A model generated the notes under the pieces. The model was not told the DNA's origin. It saw only the letters and a program-made list of their open reading frames with translations, and ran no database searches. 44,734 nt of DNA from Pseudomonas gregormendelii. GTDB taxonomy: Bacteria > Pseudomonadota > Gammaproteobacteria > Pseudomonadales > Pseudomonadaceae. Positions 1 to 8,528 of the stretch are shown here, piece after piece (the first letter of the stretch is position 1; every line of letters begins with the position of its first letter). Both the position numbers and the translations under genes were made by a program. The stretch lies in contig NZ_JADEVO010000043.1 of assembly GCF_017114825.1 (NCBI RefSeq), positions 1 through 44,734 of the forward strand, read 5' to 3'.

Positions 1-33
1 CCCCCCAACCCACTCCCCACCCCGCTCCTCACC

Positions 34-72
34 CTGTAGGAGCTGTCGAGTGAAACGAGGCTGCGATCTTTT
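34..72 (+). repeat. Pseudomonas intergenic repeat, copy A
   Basis: This stretch of about 39 bases begins GTAGGAGCTGTCGAGTG and ends in GCTGCGATCTTTT. It recurs almost identically, in the opposite orientation, at 33079-33119, with a single A/C difference over the core. A shorter 14-base piece (AAAAGATCGCAGCC) recurs near 29262. Such extragenic repeats are common in Pseudomonas genomes. It sits just beyond the 3' end of the amidase gene. Nothing else recognisable lies in bases 1-129. Confidence 0.7.
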
Positions 73-129
73 AACACCCAGCGCACACCAGCCACCAACA
101 TGTCGCCCCAATTCCCACAGGCATTTTCC

Positions 130-1830
130 CTACAACACAGGCGTACGCGGCGGGATCAGGCGCTTGGAGCCGGTGGCCTCGAACGCACTGGCCAGGCGCA
201 GCAACGATGAATCGTCATAGGCACGACCGGCAAAGGTCAGGCCCACCGGCATGCCAATGTCCGGCATCACGCCCATCGGGACCGTCACCGTAGGGACGCC
301 CAGGTGGCGGATAGCGAGGTTGCCATTGGCGACCCAGACGCCGTTGCTCCAGGCGATGTCCGCAGAACGGGGATCGACATCGGCATTCGCCGGGGCCACG
401 TCGGCGACGGTCGGAAACAGCACCGCGTCCAGGCCCAGGCGATCCATCCAGTCTTCGAGATCGATGCGCCGGGTCTGTTCCAGTCCGCGCAGGCCGTCAG
501 GCACCGTGGTGATCTGGTCCCACGGTGTGATGCCGCGTTCGGCCATGCGCACATACTCGTCCATGCCCGCTACCAGGTCGCCTTCGCGGTTGGGCAGGGT
601 GCCTGGGTCGTGGGGAAAGATCAGCGGGCCGTCGACGTCGACCAGCCGGTTGAGCTTTGGATCCCCGTTGGCCTGCAGGAAATCATCGAACGCCCAGGCC
701 GTCAGGTCCCAGAGTTCGTGGTGCAGAAACTCCTTCGACACCAGGCCCCGAGTGAAGACCGTCGGTGCTCCGGGGCGATCACCCTCGCAATTGGACACCA
801 GCGGGAAATCCACTTCGATCACTTGCGCGCCCGCCGCTTCCAGCGTCTGACGCGCCTGTTGCCAAAGCCCGATCACCGAATCCCGGGTGATGATGCGCTG
901 GCCTGTCGGCCCGCCGATGCCCGGCGCTTCTGCCGTGCCAGCCTCGGGGTCGGCATTGATATACATGCGCGGCACGCCCAGGCGTTTCCCGGCCAGAGCC
1001 TCAGCCTTAGCGGCCAGCGCTGGATAGCTCGCCGGACGCACCGAGGCCACGCTCGGAATCGGTACCCAGGGCTGCATGCGCCACAGGTCGCCGCGGGTGT
1101 CGGGATCTTCCGCGACCACCACGTCGAGCACTTCGAGCAGATCCGCCATGGTCCGGGCGAAGGGCACGACCACGTCCATGGTCGGCGTCAGGGGCCAGTT
1201 GCCGCGCACCGAAATCACCCCACGCGAAGGTGTATAGGCACACAAGCCGTTGTTCGATGCTGGCCCACGGCCACTCGACCAGGTTTCTTCCGCCAGCCCG
1301 AACGCGGCGAAACTGGCCGCCGTTGCCGTACCCGCGCCATTGGACGAACCGGAAGCAAAGGGCGCCGTGAGGTAATCGGCGTTGTACGGGCTCTCTGCAC
1401 GGCCATAAACCCCGCGTTGCATACCTCCATTGGCCATGGGCGGCATGTTGGTCTTGCCCAGGCAAATCGCACCCGCACCACGCAGGCGCTCGATGGTGAA
1501 CGCATCACGGTAAGCCACCAGGTCGACGAAGGCCGGGCTGCCGGAGGCGGCCGTCAGCCCCTTGACCAGATAACTGTCCTTGGCAGTGTAGGGAATACCA
1601 TCGAGCGGGCCGAGGGTCTGGCCCTTGGCGCGGCGCTCATCGGATGCCTGCGCTTCGGCGAGGGCTTCAGGGTTGCGCACCACCACTGCGTTCAGCGCTG
1701 TCGGCGTGTCGCGCCCGTCGTAGGCATCGACCCTGGCGAGATAAGCCTGGACCAGTTCAACCGCGGTGGTCTGGCCCGACTCGAGCGCCGCCCGCAGCTG
1801 CGCAATGGAAACCTCAGTGACCTCGATCAT
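130..1830 (-). CDS. Amidase-signature family amidase
   Basis: This 566-residue protein belongs to the amidase signature family (GatA-like), which hydrolyses C-N bonds of amides. The Ser-cisSer-Lys triad can be placed: Lys84 in YTAKDS, the cis-Ser at 162/163 in the ASGSSNGAG loop, and the nucleophile Ser186 in WSSGRGPAS, which aligns with the usual GGSIRxPAS block. The C-terminal third carries the family's GxPxVTVPMG segment. The ATG at 1830 is preceded by a G-rich stretch (GGGGGT) at usable distance. No GatB or GatC neighbour is present, so it is a stand-alone hydrolase and not part of tRNA amidotransferase. The substrate cannot be deduced; no signal peptide is seen, so it should be cytoplasmic. 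Confidence 0.85.
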   Translation of the reverse strand: MIEVTEVSIAQLRAALESGQTTAVELVQAYLARVDAYDGRDTPTALNAVVVRNPEALAEAQASDERRAKGQTLGPLDGIPYTAKDSYLVKGLTAASGSPAFVDLVAYRDAFTIERLRGAGAICLGKTNMPPMANGGMQRGVYGRAESPYNADYLTAPFASGSSNGAGTATAASFAAFGLAEETWSSGRGPASNNGLCAYTPSRGVISVRGNWPLTPTMDVVVPFARTMADLLEVLDVVVAEDPDTRGDLWRMQPWVPIPSVASVRPASYPALAAKAEALAGKRLGVPRMYINADPEAGTAEAPGIGGPTGQRIITRDSVIGLWQQARQTLEAAGAQVIEVDFPLVSNCEGDRPGAPTVFTRGLVSKEFLHHELWDLTAWAFDDFLQANGDPKLNRLVDVDGPLIFPHDPGTLPNREGDLVAGMDEYVRMAERGITPWDQITTVPDGLRGLEQTRRIDLEDWMDRLGLDAVLFPTVADVAPANADVDPRSADIAWSNGVWVANGNLAIRHLGVPTVTVPMGVMPDIGMPVGLTFAGRAYDDSSLLRLASAFEATGSKRLIPPRTPVL

Positions 1831-2026
1831 GCGGTTACCCCCGACATTGTTTGAATGATGTGCTTCGTTGAACCAAAACGCTGGGTCCGGGGGGCATCAC
1901 ACTTCTCAACTTGGATATTCATATGACTCTCGTTGCACTGCATTCGCGACAGGGCCTGAGCTTATCGGCCGAGTGCCTATTTTGCACCAGAGTGGGCGCG
2001 CCGCCGGCAAAAAAAGTACCGAAGCC

Positions 2027-2173
2027 TCAACCCTCGCGGCCATGCGCAGCGGCGGCCAGCTGTCCGGTATCGACCCGCACGAACACCGAGTCGCCCACCG
2101 CTGTCAGCACGCCATCGGCATACACCTCGCAGATCACCCGGGTCTTGCGGCCAACGTCACTGCCAAGCCTATA
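2027..2173 (-). pseudogene. C-terminal remnant of a PaaI-like hotdog thioesterase
   Basis: Reading the minus strand in the frame that ends at the TGA at 2027-2029 gives about 47 codons containing GRKTRVICEVYADG and VGDSVFVRVDTG. That is the typical last beta-strand portion of PaaI/YbgC-type hotdog acyl-CoA thioesterases. There is no start codon, and the N-terminal two-thirds, including the catalytic region, is absent: upstream the frame runs into REP-like sequence. It is read as a 3' gene fragment left by a deletion, probably REP-associated. The identification rests on motif memory, not a search. Confidence 0.55.
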
Positions 2174-2200
2174 AGAATTTCCTGACCTGTGGGAGCCTGA

Positions 2201-2246
2201 CTGGCCGGCGATGACGCCCGTGAGCTCGCCATCGCCGGCAAGCCAG
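2201..2246. repeat. REP-like hairpin at the 3' end of the exopolysaccharide operon
   Basis: CTGGCCGGCGATG at 2201-2213 can pair with CATCGCCGGCAAGCCAG at 2230-2246, leaving a three-base bulge and a 16-base loop. It is flanked by CCTGTGGGAGCC, a common Pseudomonas REP lead-in. It lies 20 bases beyond the stop of the last operon gene, so it could stabilise the mRNA 3' end or help termination, but there is no T-tract. Confidence 0.55.
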
Positions 2247-2266
2247 CGCCTGCAAGATGCTCTGCC

Positions 2267-3064
2267 CTACGGTTTCACGACCACCGCCCCGCCGGGTAGC
2301 CCGACGCTGTTCACCGCCCCATAGGACACCCGCGGCACACCTCGCATGCGCTGCTCCAGCAACTGCGTGAGCGACTCTCCGGGATTCAGATAAGCGTCGC
2401 CGAAATCCGTGCCGATTTGGTTCGGGTGGGCGACGATTTCCAGTACTCCTTTGGTCGGCATTGCTGCGTTGCGCAGGTCCACAGGCGTGCACACATAGTC
2501 GGCTGTGGCGCCGGCCAATTGCTGGAGACGGGCGTTGAGCAATCGTTTGAACACGCGCTTGGGCAGGCTGAGGTTTTGCCCCAGGTTGCGCGCCAGGCGC
2601 ACCGGCACGCCCTGGCGGGCGGCGAAGCGCGCGACGATTTCGCCGATCGGCCAGATGTTGTGCACGTGTTGATGGGAATCCAGATGGCTGGGCCGCACGC
2701 CGTTGTCCAGGCAGCGTTGCCATTGCGCTTCAAGCTCCTCCAGAACCGCTTGGCGATCTTCGCGGCTGAGCCAGAGGCGATGGCGGGGCAGGTTGAGGTC
2801 GAACACCCCGGCGTTGTCGCAGAAGTGCGGGCGCGAAAGAATGCCCAGGCTCAACGGCTGGCCGTAGGTGAGGTTGAAGTGCAGGCCGATGCGACCGGTC
2901 AGCAGCGGATGCCGCGCCATGGCGCATGCGGCTTCGAAGGCCGGCATGTTGGCCATGGCCGTGGCAGAGCTGATAACGCCCGCCTGGAATGCACCGAGGA
3001 TCACGGCGTTTTCATTTGGGCTGAGCCCGAAATCATCAGCGTTGACTATGACTTGACGTGGCAT
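2267..3064 (-). CDS. ChbG/YdjC-family carbohydrate deacetylase
   Basis: This 265-residue protein opens with VIVNADDFGLSPNEN, the metal-binding ADDFG signature of the YdjC/ChbG family. Further family motifs are GLHFNLTYG and SHLDSHQHVH (histidine metal ligands). Known members remove N-acetyl groups from chitobiose-type or hopanoid sugars, so this one probably deacetylates an N-acetyl sugar. It is the last gene of the exopolysaccharide operon and overlaps the preceding gene by 29 bases, starting at the ATG at 3064. Context suggests it edits an intermediate or a fragment of the polymer. No signal peptide is evident, so it should act in the cytoplasm. Confidence 0.82.
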   Translation of the reverse strand: MPRQVIVNADDFGLSPNENAVILGAFQAGVISSATAMANMPAFEAACAMARHPLLTGRIGLHFNLTYGQPLSLGILSRPHFCDNAGVFDLNLPRHRLWLSREDRQAVLEELEAQWQRCLDNGVRPSHLDSHQHVHNIWPIGEIVARFAARQGVPVRLARNLGQNLSLPKRVFKRLLNARLQQLAGATADYVCTPVDLRNAAMPTKGVLEIVAHPNQIGTDFGDAYLNPGESLTQLLEQRMRGVPRVSYGAVNSVGLPGGAVVVKP

Positions 3065-4307
3065 GTTTGCCCTCCAGTATGGCGGTGTTCCTGGCCTTGA
3101 CCTGCTTGGCAGCGGGGGTGGGCGTGGCCACGGCGGCCGCCACTGGTTGCACCGCTTCCGGTTTTACGGGCTTGGCCGCACGCCGCGCTTTCCATTGTTG
3201 CAACCGTGGCTTGAGCGCCTGCCAGACCCGTAAGGCCAGCCCCAGGGCGATACCGCTGGGTCGCCAGGAATAGAAGCTCCAGCGCCAGTGCTCCAGTTGC
3301 CCGGTCATGCGCTCGTGCAGTTGATGACTGGAATTTTCCAGACTGACGCGCGAGGCATCGATCCAGCGCCAGTTGTCGTCCAGGCCCCAGCGAATCCACT
3401 CTTCGAGCAAGACGCGGCCGCTGCCCAGGTCGGCGTATTGCGGCAGGAATGCCAGGTTGTAATCGTACAACCGACCCTGTTCGAGCAGCCCCAGGCGGTA
3501 ACTGATGCAGCGCCCGTCCAGCTCGAGGATCACCACCCGCACCAGCCCCTGGGCGGCGAGGGCGGTGAAGGCTTGATTCATCCATTGGCGGTGGCGCTCA
3601 TCGGCAAAAATCCCCACCCCTTCGTCACCTTTCCAGCTTACCGCCTCGACTTCACTGATGGCCTGCAGCAACGCACCCATGGTCGACGCATCCGGGGTAA
3701 TGCGCCGCACTTGTGCACCACAGGCAGCGATGCGTTTACGTGCGCGGCGCAGTTTGTAGCGCGGGTCGCCGGAGATTTCCTGGTGGTCGGCCTCGCTGAT
3801 CTGGTGCACGGGCACGCGACAACTCAGGCGCCGTTCACCGGTAGAGCTGTGCGCCATCCAGTGGGTCAGGGCGCTTTCTTCGCCAGCGGCAGCGCAAAGC
3901 TCGTTCAATTGCAGCAAGGCGTGGGGCAGTTTGCGGCGAACCTGCGCCAATGCCTGGCGCACGTCCCCGGCGTCCAGGCGGGCAAGCAGCGCCAGGCGAT
4001 CGGCCAGGGGGTAGCCCAGGTGGTGCAGCACCCGGAAGGGCAACCCGCCGAAACGCTCCACCGATGCCACCAAGGGCAGGCACAACTGCAGCTCATCGCC
4101 TCGCCAGGCCAGCAGCACATGCACCTGGCATCCGACGGCGAGGGCCTGTTCCGACGCGCACATCCAGGCCAGCGTGTTGAACGGAGTGTGCTCCGCGACC
4201 CGCAGGCGCAACGCTTCATAAGCCGCTGCCGGGAAGTCGGGTGTACACAGCGAAGTACGCCATTCAAATCGTGCTGTCATAGGTTCAGGTCGGTCCGTGG
4301 CGTTCAT
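3036..4307 (-). CDS. CelD/BcsL-type GNAT acyltransferase
   Basis: This 423-residue protein has the double-GNAT look of CelD-like acetyltransferases (Acetyltransf_6). It includes YKLRRARKRIAACGA mid-protein, SWKGDEGVGIF, and YDYNLAFLPQYADLGSGRVL near the end of the catalytic half. The last 60 residues are Ala/Pro/Lys-rich and probably disordered. The ATG at 4307 is chosen because it forms an ATGA overlap with the stop of the upstream gene; a second ATG at 4280 is possible. Members of this family sit in polysaccharide operons and are thought to acylate sugars or lipid-linked intermediates. Between a glycosidase-like protein and a deacetylase, it is likely a polymer-modifying enzyme. The acyl donor and site are unknown. 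Confidence 0.75.
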   Translation of the reverse strand: MNATDRPEPMTARFEWRTSLCTPDFPAAAYEALRLRVAEHTPFNTLAWMCASEQALAVGCQVHVLLAWRGDELQLCLPLVASVERFGGLPFRVLHHLGYPLADRLALLARLDAGDVRQALAQVRRKLPHALLQLNELCAAAGEESALTHWMAHSSTGERRLSCRVPVHQISEADHQEISGDPRYKLRRARKRIAACGAQVRRITPDASTMGALLQAISEVEAVSWKGDEGVGIFADERHRQWMNQAFTALAAQGLVRVVILELDGRCISYRLGLLEQGRLYDYNLAFLPQYADLGSGRVLLEEWIRWGLDDNWRWIDASRVSLENSSHQLHERMTGQLEHWRWSFYSWRPSGIALGLALRVWQALKPRLQQWKARRAAKPVKPEAVQPVAAAVATPTPAAKQVKARNTAILEGKHATSSHSQR

Positions 4308-6217
4308 GAGGCGCTCCAGCGCAGGGCGAACAAGGTTTCCCCAGGCAGCTCGAAGCTGATGCGGCCGCCCTGGCATTTGAAAGGTGCTTCGCGGCTGCGA
4401 TTGTCCGCGCCGAAGTAATGCAATGTGCCGTTGTTCAGCGGGCAGGCCGTGCCCTCCAGGCTGACCAACTGGATGCGCGCGCCTTTGTTGACCCCGAACA
4501 GACTGCGTTGATGGTCGCTGGCCATGGCCAGCACATCCACTTCGAAGGCGTCGTTCTCCAGGCGCATCACGTCGTGCAGCCAGTGCTGCTGCATGAACTG
4601 CTGGGCATATCCCACCGGTTTGAGCTCGTAGTGCTCTTCGTCGAGCATGCGCAGCATGCCCTTGCGATGGTCGGATTCGTCGGCGGCCTGGAACCAGCCG
4701 AGCATGTCGAGCAAGCCATCCTGGGATGAATTGATCGCTACCGAGGCCCACCACAGTGAAGCGTAATGGGTCTCCTGGTCGTACGGGCTGAGGCTGCTCC
4801 CGCTGGACATGTTGGTTTGGTCCAGCAGCAAGGCCTTGCGTGGGCGACCTTGGGCATCCAGCCCGACCAGATCGGCGGCGCGCCGCACGCTGTCGCGATA
4901 GACCCGGGTCGCCAGCAGGTCGCGCACCATCCATTCGTGCCAGGCCAGGGCATCGATGCTGTCCCCGGATTCGGCGAGCAGGCGCCTGGCCCAGTCGATG
5001 CCACGCCGGTCTTCGGCGTTTTCGATGAACGGACCGTTGATGAACCGCGAGCTCGCTGGCATCACAATGCGCACGCCGGCCTTGGCATTGGCCGGGTCGC
5101 TGCGTACCTGGCGAGCCATGCTGTTGAAGATCGCCTGATAGCTCGCGTAGTCGCGGTAGTTGAGGTTTGGCTCGTCGGCGAAGCCGATGTAGTGCGTGCC
5201 CTTGCCGCCGAGGGCGCGAGTGGCGGCCAGCCAGGCATCGAGCCCGGCGGTGCTGTTGGCATCGAGGCGCAGGTCGGCCACTCGGTACCGGCCGGCCAGC
5301 AGGGTCAGGTTCTGGGTGATGCCGAAACGCTCCTGGAACAGGCGACGGAATTTGTCTTCGTAATGCGGCCGGGTCGCCATGATGTCGACCAGGCTGTAGT
5401 GGGTCGCGGCTGTGGCGTTGAGCGCATCGAACAAGGCAAAAGTCGAGGGCGGCGGCAACGCGTAGGGCATGGCGATGCCCAGGTTCGGGGTCTTGCCGAT
5501 CACGCCCGGGTGCAGGGTCAGGCGGGTCTTGCCGAAGTCCTCGCGCAAGGGTTTGAGTTGCTGTGGGGTCTGGGCAAACAGGTTGGCCGTGCCATCGAGC
5601 CAGAACGCCACTTTGCCACTGCCGCGCAAGCGCAGGCGCCAGACCTGGTCAGCGGCGGCCACTGGCAATTCGACCTTGTCGAACTGCCAATACGCCGGGT
5701 AGGGTTTGAGGGCCAGCGACACCTGCTTGCCGTCATCCAGCCGTTGCGCCTGTAAGGCCTCCACGCCGCCGTGGAACTTGCCGGCCAGTACCGCGCGCTC
5801 GCCGGCCGCGACCTTGAAGTACAACTCCTCGTTGTCCCCGGGTTCGGCGCTGAAATGCACCTTGGCCGGGGCAAACAGCGCGACCGTGCGCTCGTCGTGC
5901 TCAACCGTGTACCGGCGGAAGCTGTAGCCTGGAATTTCCAGGCGATAACTGGCCGCGCTCGGTGCCAGCGGCCAGCTTTGGCTGCCACTGGTTTCACTCG
6001 CGGCGATCTTGCGTTCGGCCTGCAATTTGCCCTGGCCATCGATCAGGTACAACTGTTCTTCGTTGGCTTGTGCCTGCCAGGCCGGCGTCCAGCGCACGGT
6101 CAGGGTGTCAGGACTATCGGGTTGCAGGTACAGGCTGCCGTCGCGAATTTGCGCCCAGCGCATGGGGGCGGCTTCGGCGCTCAGACTCAGACTGATGAAC
6201 AGTAACAGCCACTTCAT
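4304..6217 (-). CDS. Secreted glycosidase-like protein of the exopolysaccharide operon
   Basis: This 637-residue protein starts with a Sec signal peptide (MKWLLLFISLSLSAEA, cleavage near residue 16). The first 240 residues look like beta-sandwich domains. From about 250 to 550 there is a TIM-barrel-like region resembling clan-A glycoside hydrolases: Glu349 in GFADEPNL (acid/base-like NEP motif), Glu428 in LAWHEWM and Asp466 in LLLDQTNMS. A final beta domain ends in LFALRWSAS. PslG-like hydrolases are an analogy for an operon-encoded enzyme trimming or releasing nascent polymer, but I do not recognise an exact family. The ATG at 6217 gives an ATGA overlap with wzx and ATGA again at its own stop. 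The usual barrel nucleophile Glu may be an Asp here, so activity is uncertain. Confidence 0.6.
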   Translation of the reverse strand: MKWLLLFISLSLSAEAAPMRWAQIRDGSLYLQPDSPDTLTVRWTPAWQAQANEEQLYLIDGQGKLQAERKIAASETSGSQSWPLAPSAASYRLEIPGYSFRRYTVEHDERTVALFAPAKVHFSAEPGDNEELYFKVAAGERAVLAGKFHGGVEALQAQRLDDGKQVSLALKPYPAYWQFDKVELPVAAADQVWRLRLRGSGKVAFWLDGTANLFAQTPQQLKPLREDFGKTRLTLHPGVIGKTPNLGIAMPYALPPPSTFALFDALNATAATHYSLVDIMATRPHYEDKFRRLFQERFGITQNLTLLAGRYRVADLRLDANSTAGLDAWLAATRALGGKGTHYIGFADEPNLNYRDYASYQAIFNSMARQVRSDPANAKAGVRIVMPASSRFINGPFIENAEDRRGIDWARRLLAESGDSIDALAWHEWMVRDLLATRVYRDSVRRAADLVGLDAQGRPRKALLLDQTNMSSGSSLSPYDQETHYASLWWASVAINSSQDGLLDMLGWFQAADESDHRKGMLRMLDEEHYELKPVGYAQQFMQQHWLHDVMRLENDAFEVDVLAMASDHQRSLFGVNKGARIQLVSLEGTACPLNNGTLHYFGADNRSREAPFKCQGGRISFELPGETLFALRWSAS

Positions 6218-7518
6218 GCCGACTTCCGTTGCAGCATTTGCAGCATGGGCGCCACGTCGCTGGGCAGGATGATCAGGGTTTGCCAGATAGGCACCCGGCT
6301 CAAGTGGCAGTACAGCAGCAGCAGCGCCACAGTCACCGCCAGGTAGGCAATTGAAGAAGCCGCTGCTGCACCGACGATGCCATAGGCGGGGATCAGTATG
6401 AGGTTCAGCGGCAGGCTGAGCAGGGCGCTGAAACCCATCAGCATGGAAATCGCGCCGGGACGGTTCTTGCCCAGCAGGTCCAGGCGCAGGATGCTCATGT
6501 AGCACAGGCCCAGCAGGCCCGGCAGCAGCGCCAGGAGGGCCGGGTAGGCCGGTTGATAGGCAACGCCGAACAAGGTAATGATCAGCCATTCACCGATCAG
6601 CGCCATGGACAGGCACGCACCGATCATCACCGTGGCGGTGAGGCGCAATGCCAGGGGCGTGAGTTTCTCAATGCCCTTTTCCTGCTGCAGCAGGTTCTTC
6701 ATCAGCGGAGTGGTCACGGCTTCGGGAACGATCAGCAGCAATTCCGCAGCCGCGCTGGCCATCGCGTAATGGCCCAGGGCCGTGGTACCTAACAGGGCGC
6801 CGATGAACAGATAGTCGGAGCGCAGGATCACCTGCTGGAACAACAGGTCGGGATGGCTGCGGGCGCTGTAGCGCAGCAGTTCTTTCTGGCTGGCCCGGTC
6901 CCACTGCAAGATCACCGGCTGGGCTCGCTTGAGCCAGATCCAGCCGGTCAGCACCACCATGCTGAGCCCGGCCAGCCAACTGATCAACGCGGCTTCCAGC
7001 GCCGCGTTTTTCCACATCCAGAACAGGGCGAGAAACAGCAGCAGCGGCGCCACCGATTCGATCAGGCGCAAGACGTTGAACGCCATCACGTTGCCCGAGG
7101 CGTTGTGCAGCGTCAACAGGCCACTCTTGAGTACCGTCAGCGGCACCGCCAACAACAATAACCAGGCGAGCAAACCCAGTTGCAGGGTGATGTCCAGTTC
7201 GCTGCCGAACTCCCGCGTCAGCGCCACCACCACCAACGTCAGCAACCCGGCGAGCAAGCAGCCGTACACCAATACCTGACTCAGCAACAGACCCATGGGC
7301 CGATGCTGCGCTGCCTGGAAGCCGACGGCCGAATTTAGCCCGCCACTGGTGGCGGCGCTGATCAGTTCGGGCAGGGTACTGAGCAGGGCAAACAGACCAC
7401 GCTCGCTTGGCCCCAGAATCCGCGCCAGCAAAACGTTGCGTAGCAGGCGCACGGCGATCATCGCCAGCTTGGTGCCCATGCTCAAAGCCAGGTTTTTCAG
7501 GTACGTGTTGCGACTCAT
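6214..7518 (-). CDS. Wzx-type polysaccharide flippase
   Basis: This 434-residue membrane protein has about 12 hydrophobic helices and begins with the MATE/Wzx (PST) family start: GTKLAMIAVRLLRN followed by RILGPSERGLFALL. Family members flip undecaprenyl-diphosphate-linked repeat units from the cytoplasmic to the periplasmic leaflet. A full Wzx/Wzy set surrounds it (polymerase at 10623, GumC and Wza at 13-16 kb), so it is assigned as the flippase of this polymer. Start and stop are each shared with neighbours in four-base overlaps. Substrate specificity cannot be read from sequence. Confidence 0.85.
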   Translation of the reverse strand: MSRNTYLKNLALSMGTKLAMIAVRLLRNVLLARILGPSERGLFALLSTLPELISAATSGGLNSAVGFQAAQHRPMGLLLSQVLVYGCLLAGLLTLVVVALTREFGSELDITLQLGLLAWLLLLAVPLTVLKSGLLTLHNASGNVMAFNVLRLIESVAPLLLFLALFWMWKNAALEAALISWLAGLSMVVLTGWIWLKRAQPVILQWDRASQKELLRYSARSHPDLLFQQVILRSDYLFIGALLGTTALGHYAMASAAAELLLIVPEAVTTPLMKNLLQQEKGIEKLTPLALRLTATVMIGACLSMALIGEWLIITLFGVAYQPAYPALLALLPGLLGLCYMSILRLDLLGKNRPGAISMLMGFSALLSLPLNLILIPAYGIVGAAAASSIAYLAVTVALLLLYCHLSRVPIWQTLIILPSDVAPMLQMLQRKSA

Positions 7519-8516
7519 GCGCGGGCTCCGCGGCAGATGCGCCAGGACAACAACTGCGGATTGCGCGCCACCCTTTGGCTGACGCCGAACCTGGGCAGTG
7601 CCAGCGGATCCGGGTGGCCACGGTAAATCCCGGCAGCGGTGCCCAGGGCAAATGGGAAATCATGGTCGGCGACCTGTTGCCGCACCCGTGCATCGTTGTC
7701 GCCATTGGGGTAGCAGTACACTGGCAACGGTCGCTGGCAGCCGTTGTGCAGCGCATCGCGGCTACGGCGGATTTCCTCCGCCAGGGTGCGATCGTCGAGC
7801 CCGGTGAGGATCGCATGGCTGGCCCCGTGCGGACCGAAGCGCACCAGCCCGGAATTTTCCAGCTCGCGCACCTGCTGCCAGTCCAGTGCCTGGGGCATGG
7901 ATTCGGCCGGACACTCGTCGGTGAGTCGGCTGAGCGCCTGGGGCGGCAGGGTTTTCAGGCTTTGCAGAAAGCGCAGCAGCGCCAGGCTGCGGCGTTGCTC
8001 GTTGGCATCGTGCAACTGCGCCGGCAGTGGCCGGCCGGCCTGTTGCAGGGATTCGATCAGGTGTATCCGCGCCTCCTCGCCATGACTGCCCCAGAGCGTT
8101 TCACCAAGGCTTTCCCACCAGAACCGCTGGCGGCTGCCGATGAAATCGCTGGAGAGAAAAATACTCGCCGGCACTTGGTGCTTGAGCAATACCGGGAAGG
8201 CGTGCAGGGCGTTGTCGCGCCAGCCGTCGTCGAACGTCAGGCTCACTCTTGGCCGCTTCGTCGGGCTTTGGGTGGGTTGCAGGATGTCCATCAGCGGCAC
8301 GCAGTCGAAGTGCCTGCTCAGCCAGCCCAGAAAGTGGTCAAAGGCCTGGGTGCCGATGCACAGTTCGTTGCGATGGGGCAGGTCGGCGGCGTCGTCATCG
8401 GGCAGCACCCGATGCAGCATCAGGATCACCCCGGCGCCGTGCAGTTGATTGCGCCCCACTGACGAGTTCAGGTAGAGCCATCCGCTGGTCTGTTTGAACA
8501 ATTGCATAATCCCCAT
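7515..8516 (-). CDS. NodB-type polysaccharide deacetylase
   Basis: This 333-residue protein is of the carbohydrate esterase 4 (NodB homology) kind. The LTFDDGWRDN motif supplies the catalytic base and metal Asp, and FGPHGASHAILTGL holds the HxxxH metal-binding motif. It lacks a signal peptide and has no clear membrane helix, so it probably acts on cytoplasmic lipid-linked sugar or is membrane-associated. It is the second deacetylase in the operon besides the YdjC-type one at 2267, implying at least one N- or O-acetylated sugar in the repeat unit that is trimmed before export. ATG at 8516; a 12-base gap separates it from the upstream glycosyltransferase gene. Confidence 0.82.
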   Translation of the reverse strand: MGIMQLFKQTSGWLYLNSSVGRNQLHGAGVILMLHRVLPDDDAADLPHRNELCIGTQAFDHFLGWLSRHFDCVPLMDILQPTQSPTKRPRVSLTFDDGWRDNALHAFPVLLKHQVPASIFLSSDFIGSRQRFWWESLGETLWGSHGEEARIHLIESLQQAGRPLPAQLHDANEQRRSLALLRFLQSLKTLPPQALSRLTDECPAESMPQALDWQQVRELENSGLVRFGPHGASHAILTGLDDRTLAEEIRRSRDALHNGCQRPLPVYCYPNGDNDARVRQQVADHDFPFALGTAAGIYRGHPDPLALPRFGVSQRVARNPQLLSWRICRGARA

Positions 8517-8528
8517 GGTTCCATCCTC

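Noticed and set aside
304..1854. 516-codon plus-strand frame opposite the amidase gene
   Set aside because: It is a GC-rich shadow frame of the real minus-strand gene, with no ribosome site and no domain; the same holds for long plus-strand frames at 3288-4418, 4766-5755, 7407-8462, 10989-12020, 12068-13159 and 13102-14136.
1960..2020. TGCACC-type half-site resembling an NtrC enhancer before the amidase gene
   Set aside because: Only one half of the NtrC dyad fits, and no sigma-54 -24/-12 element with correct spacing follows.
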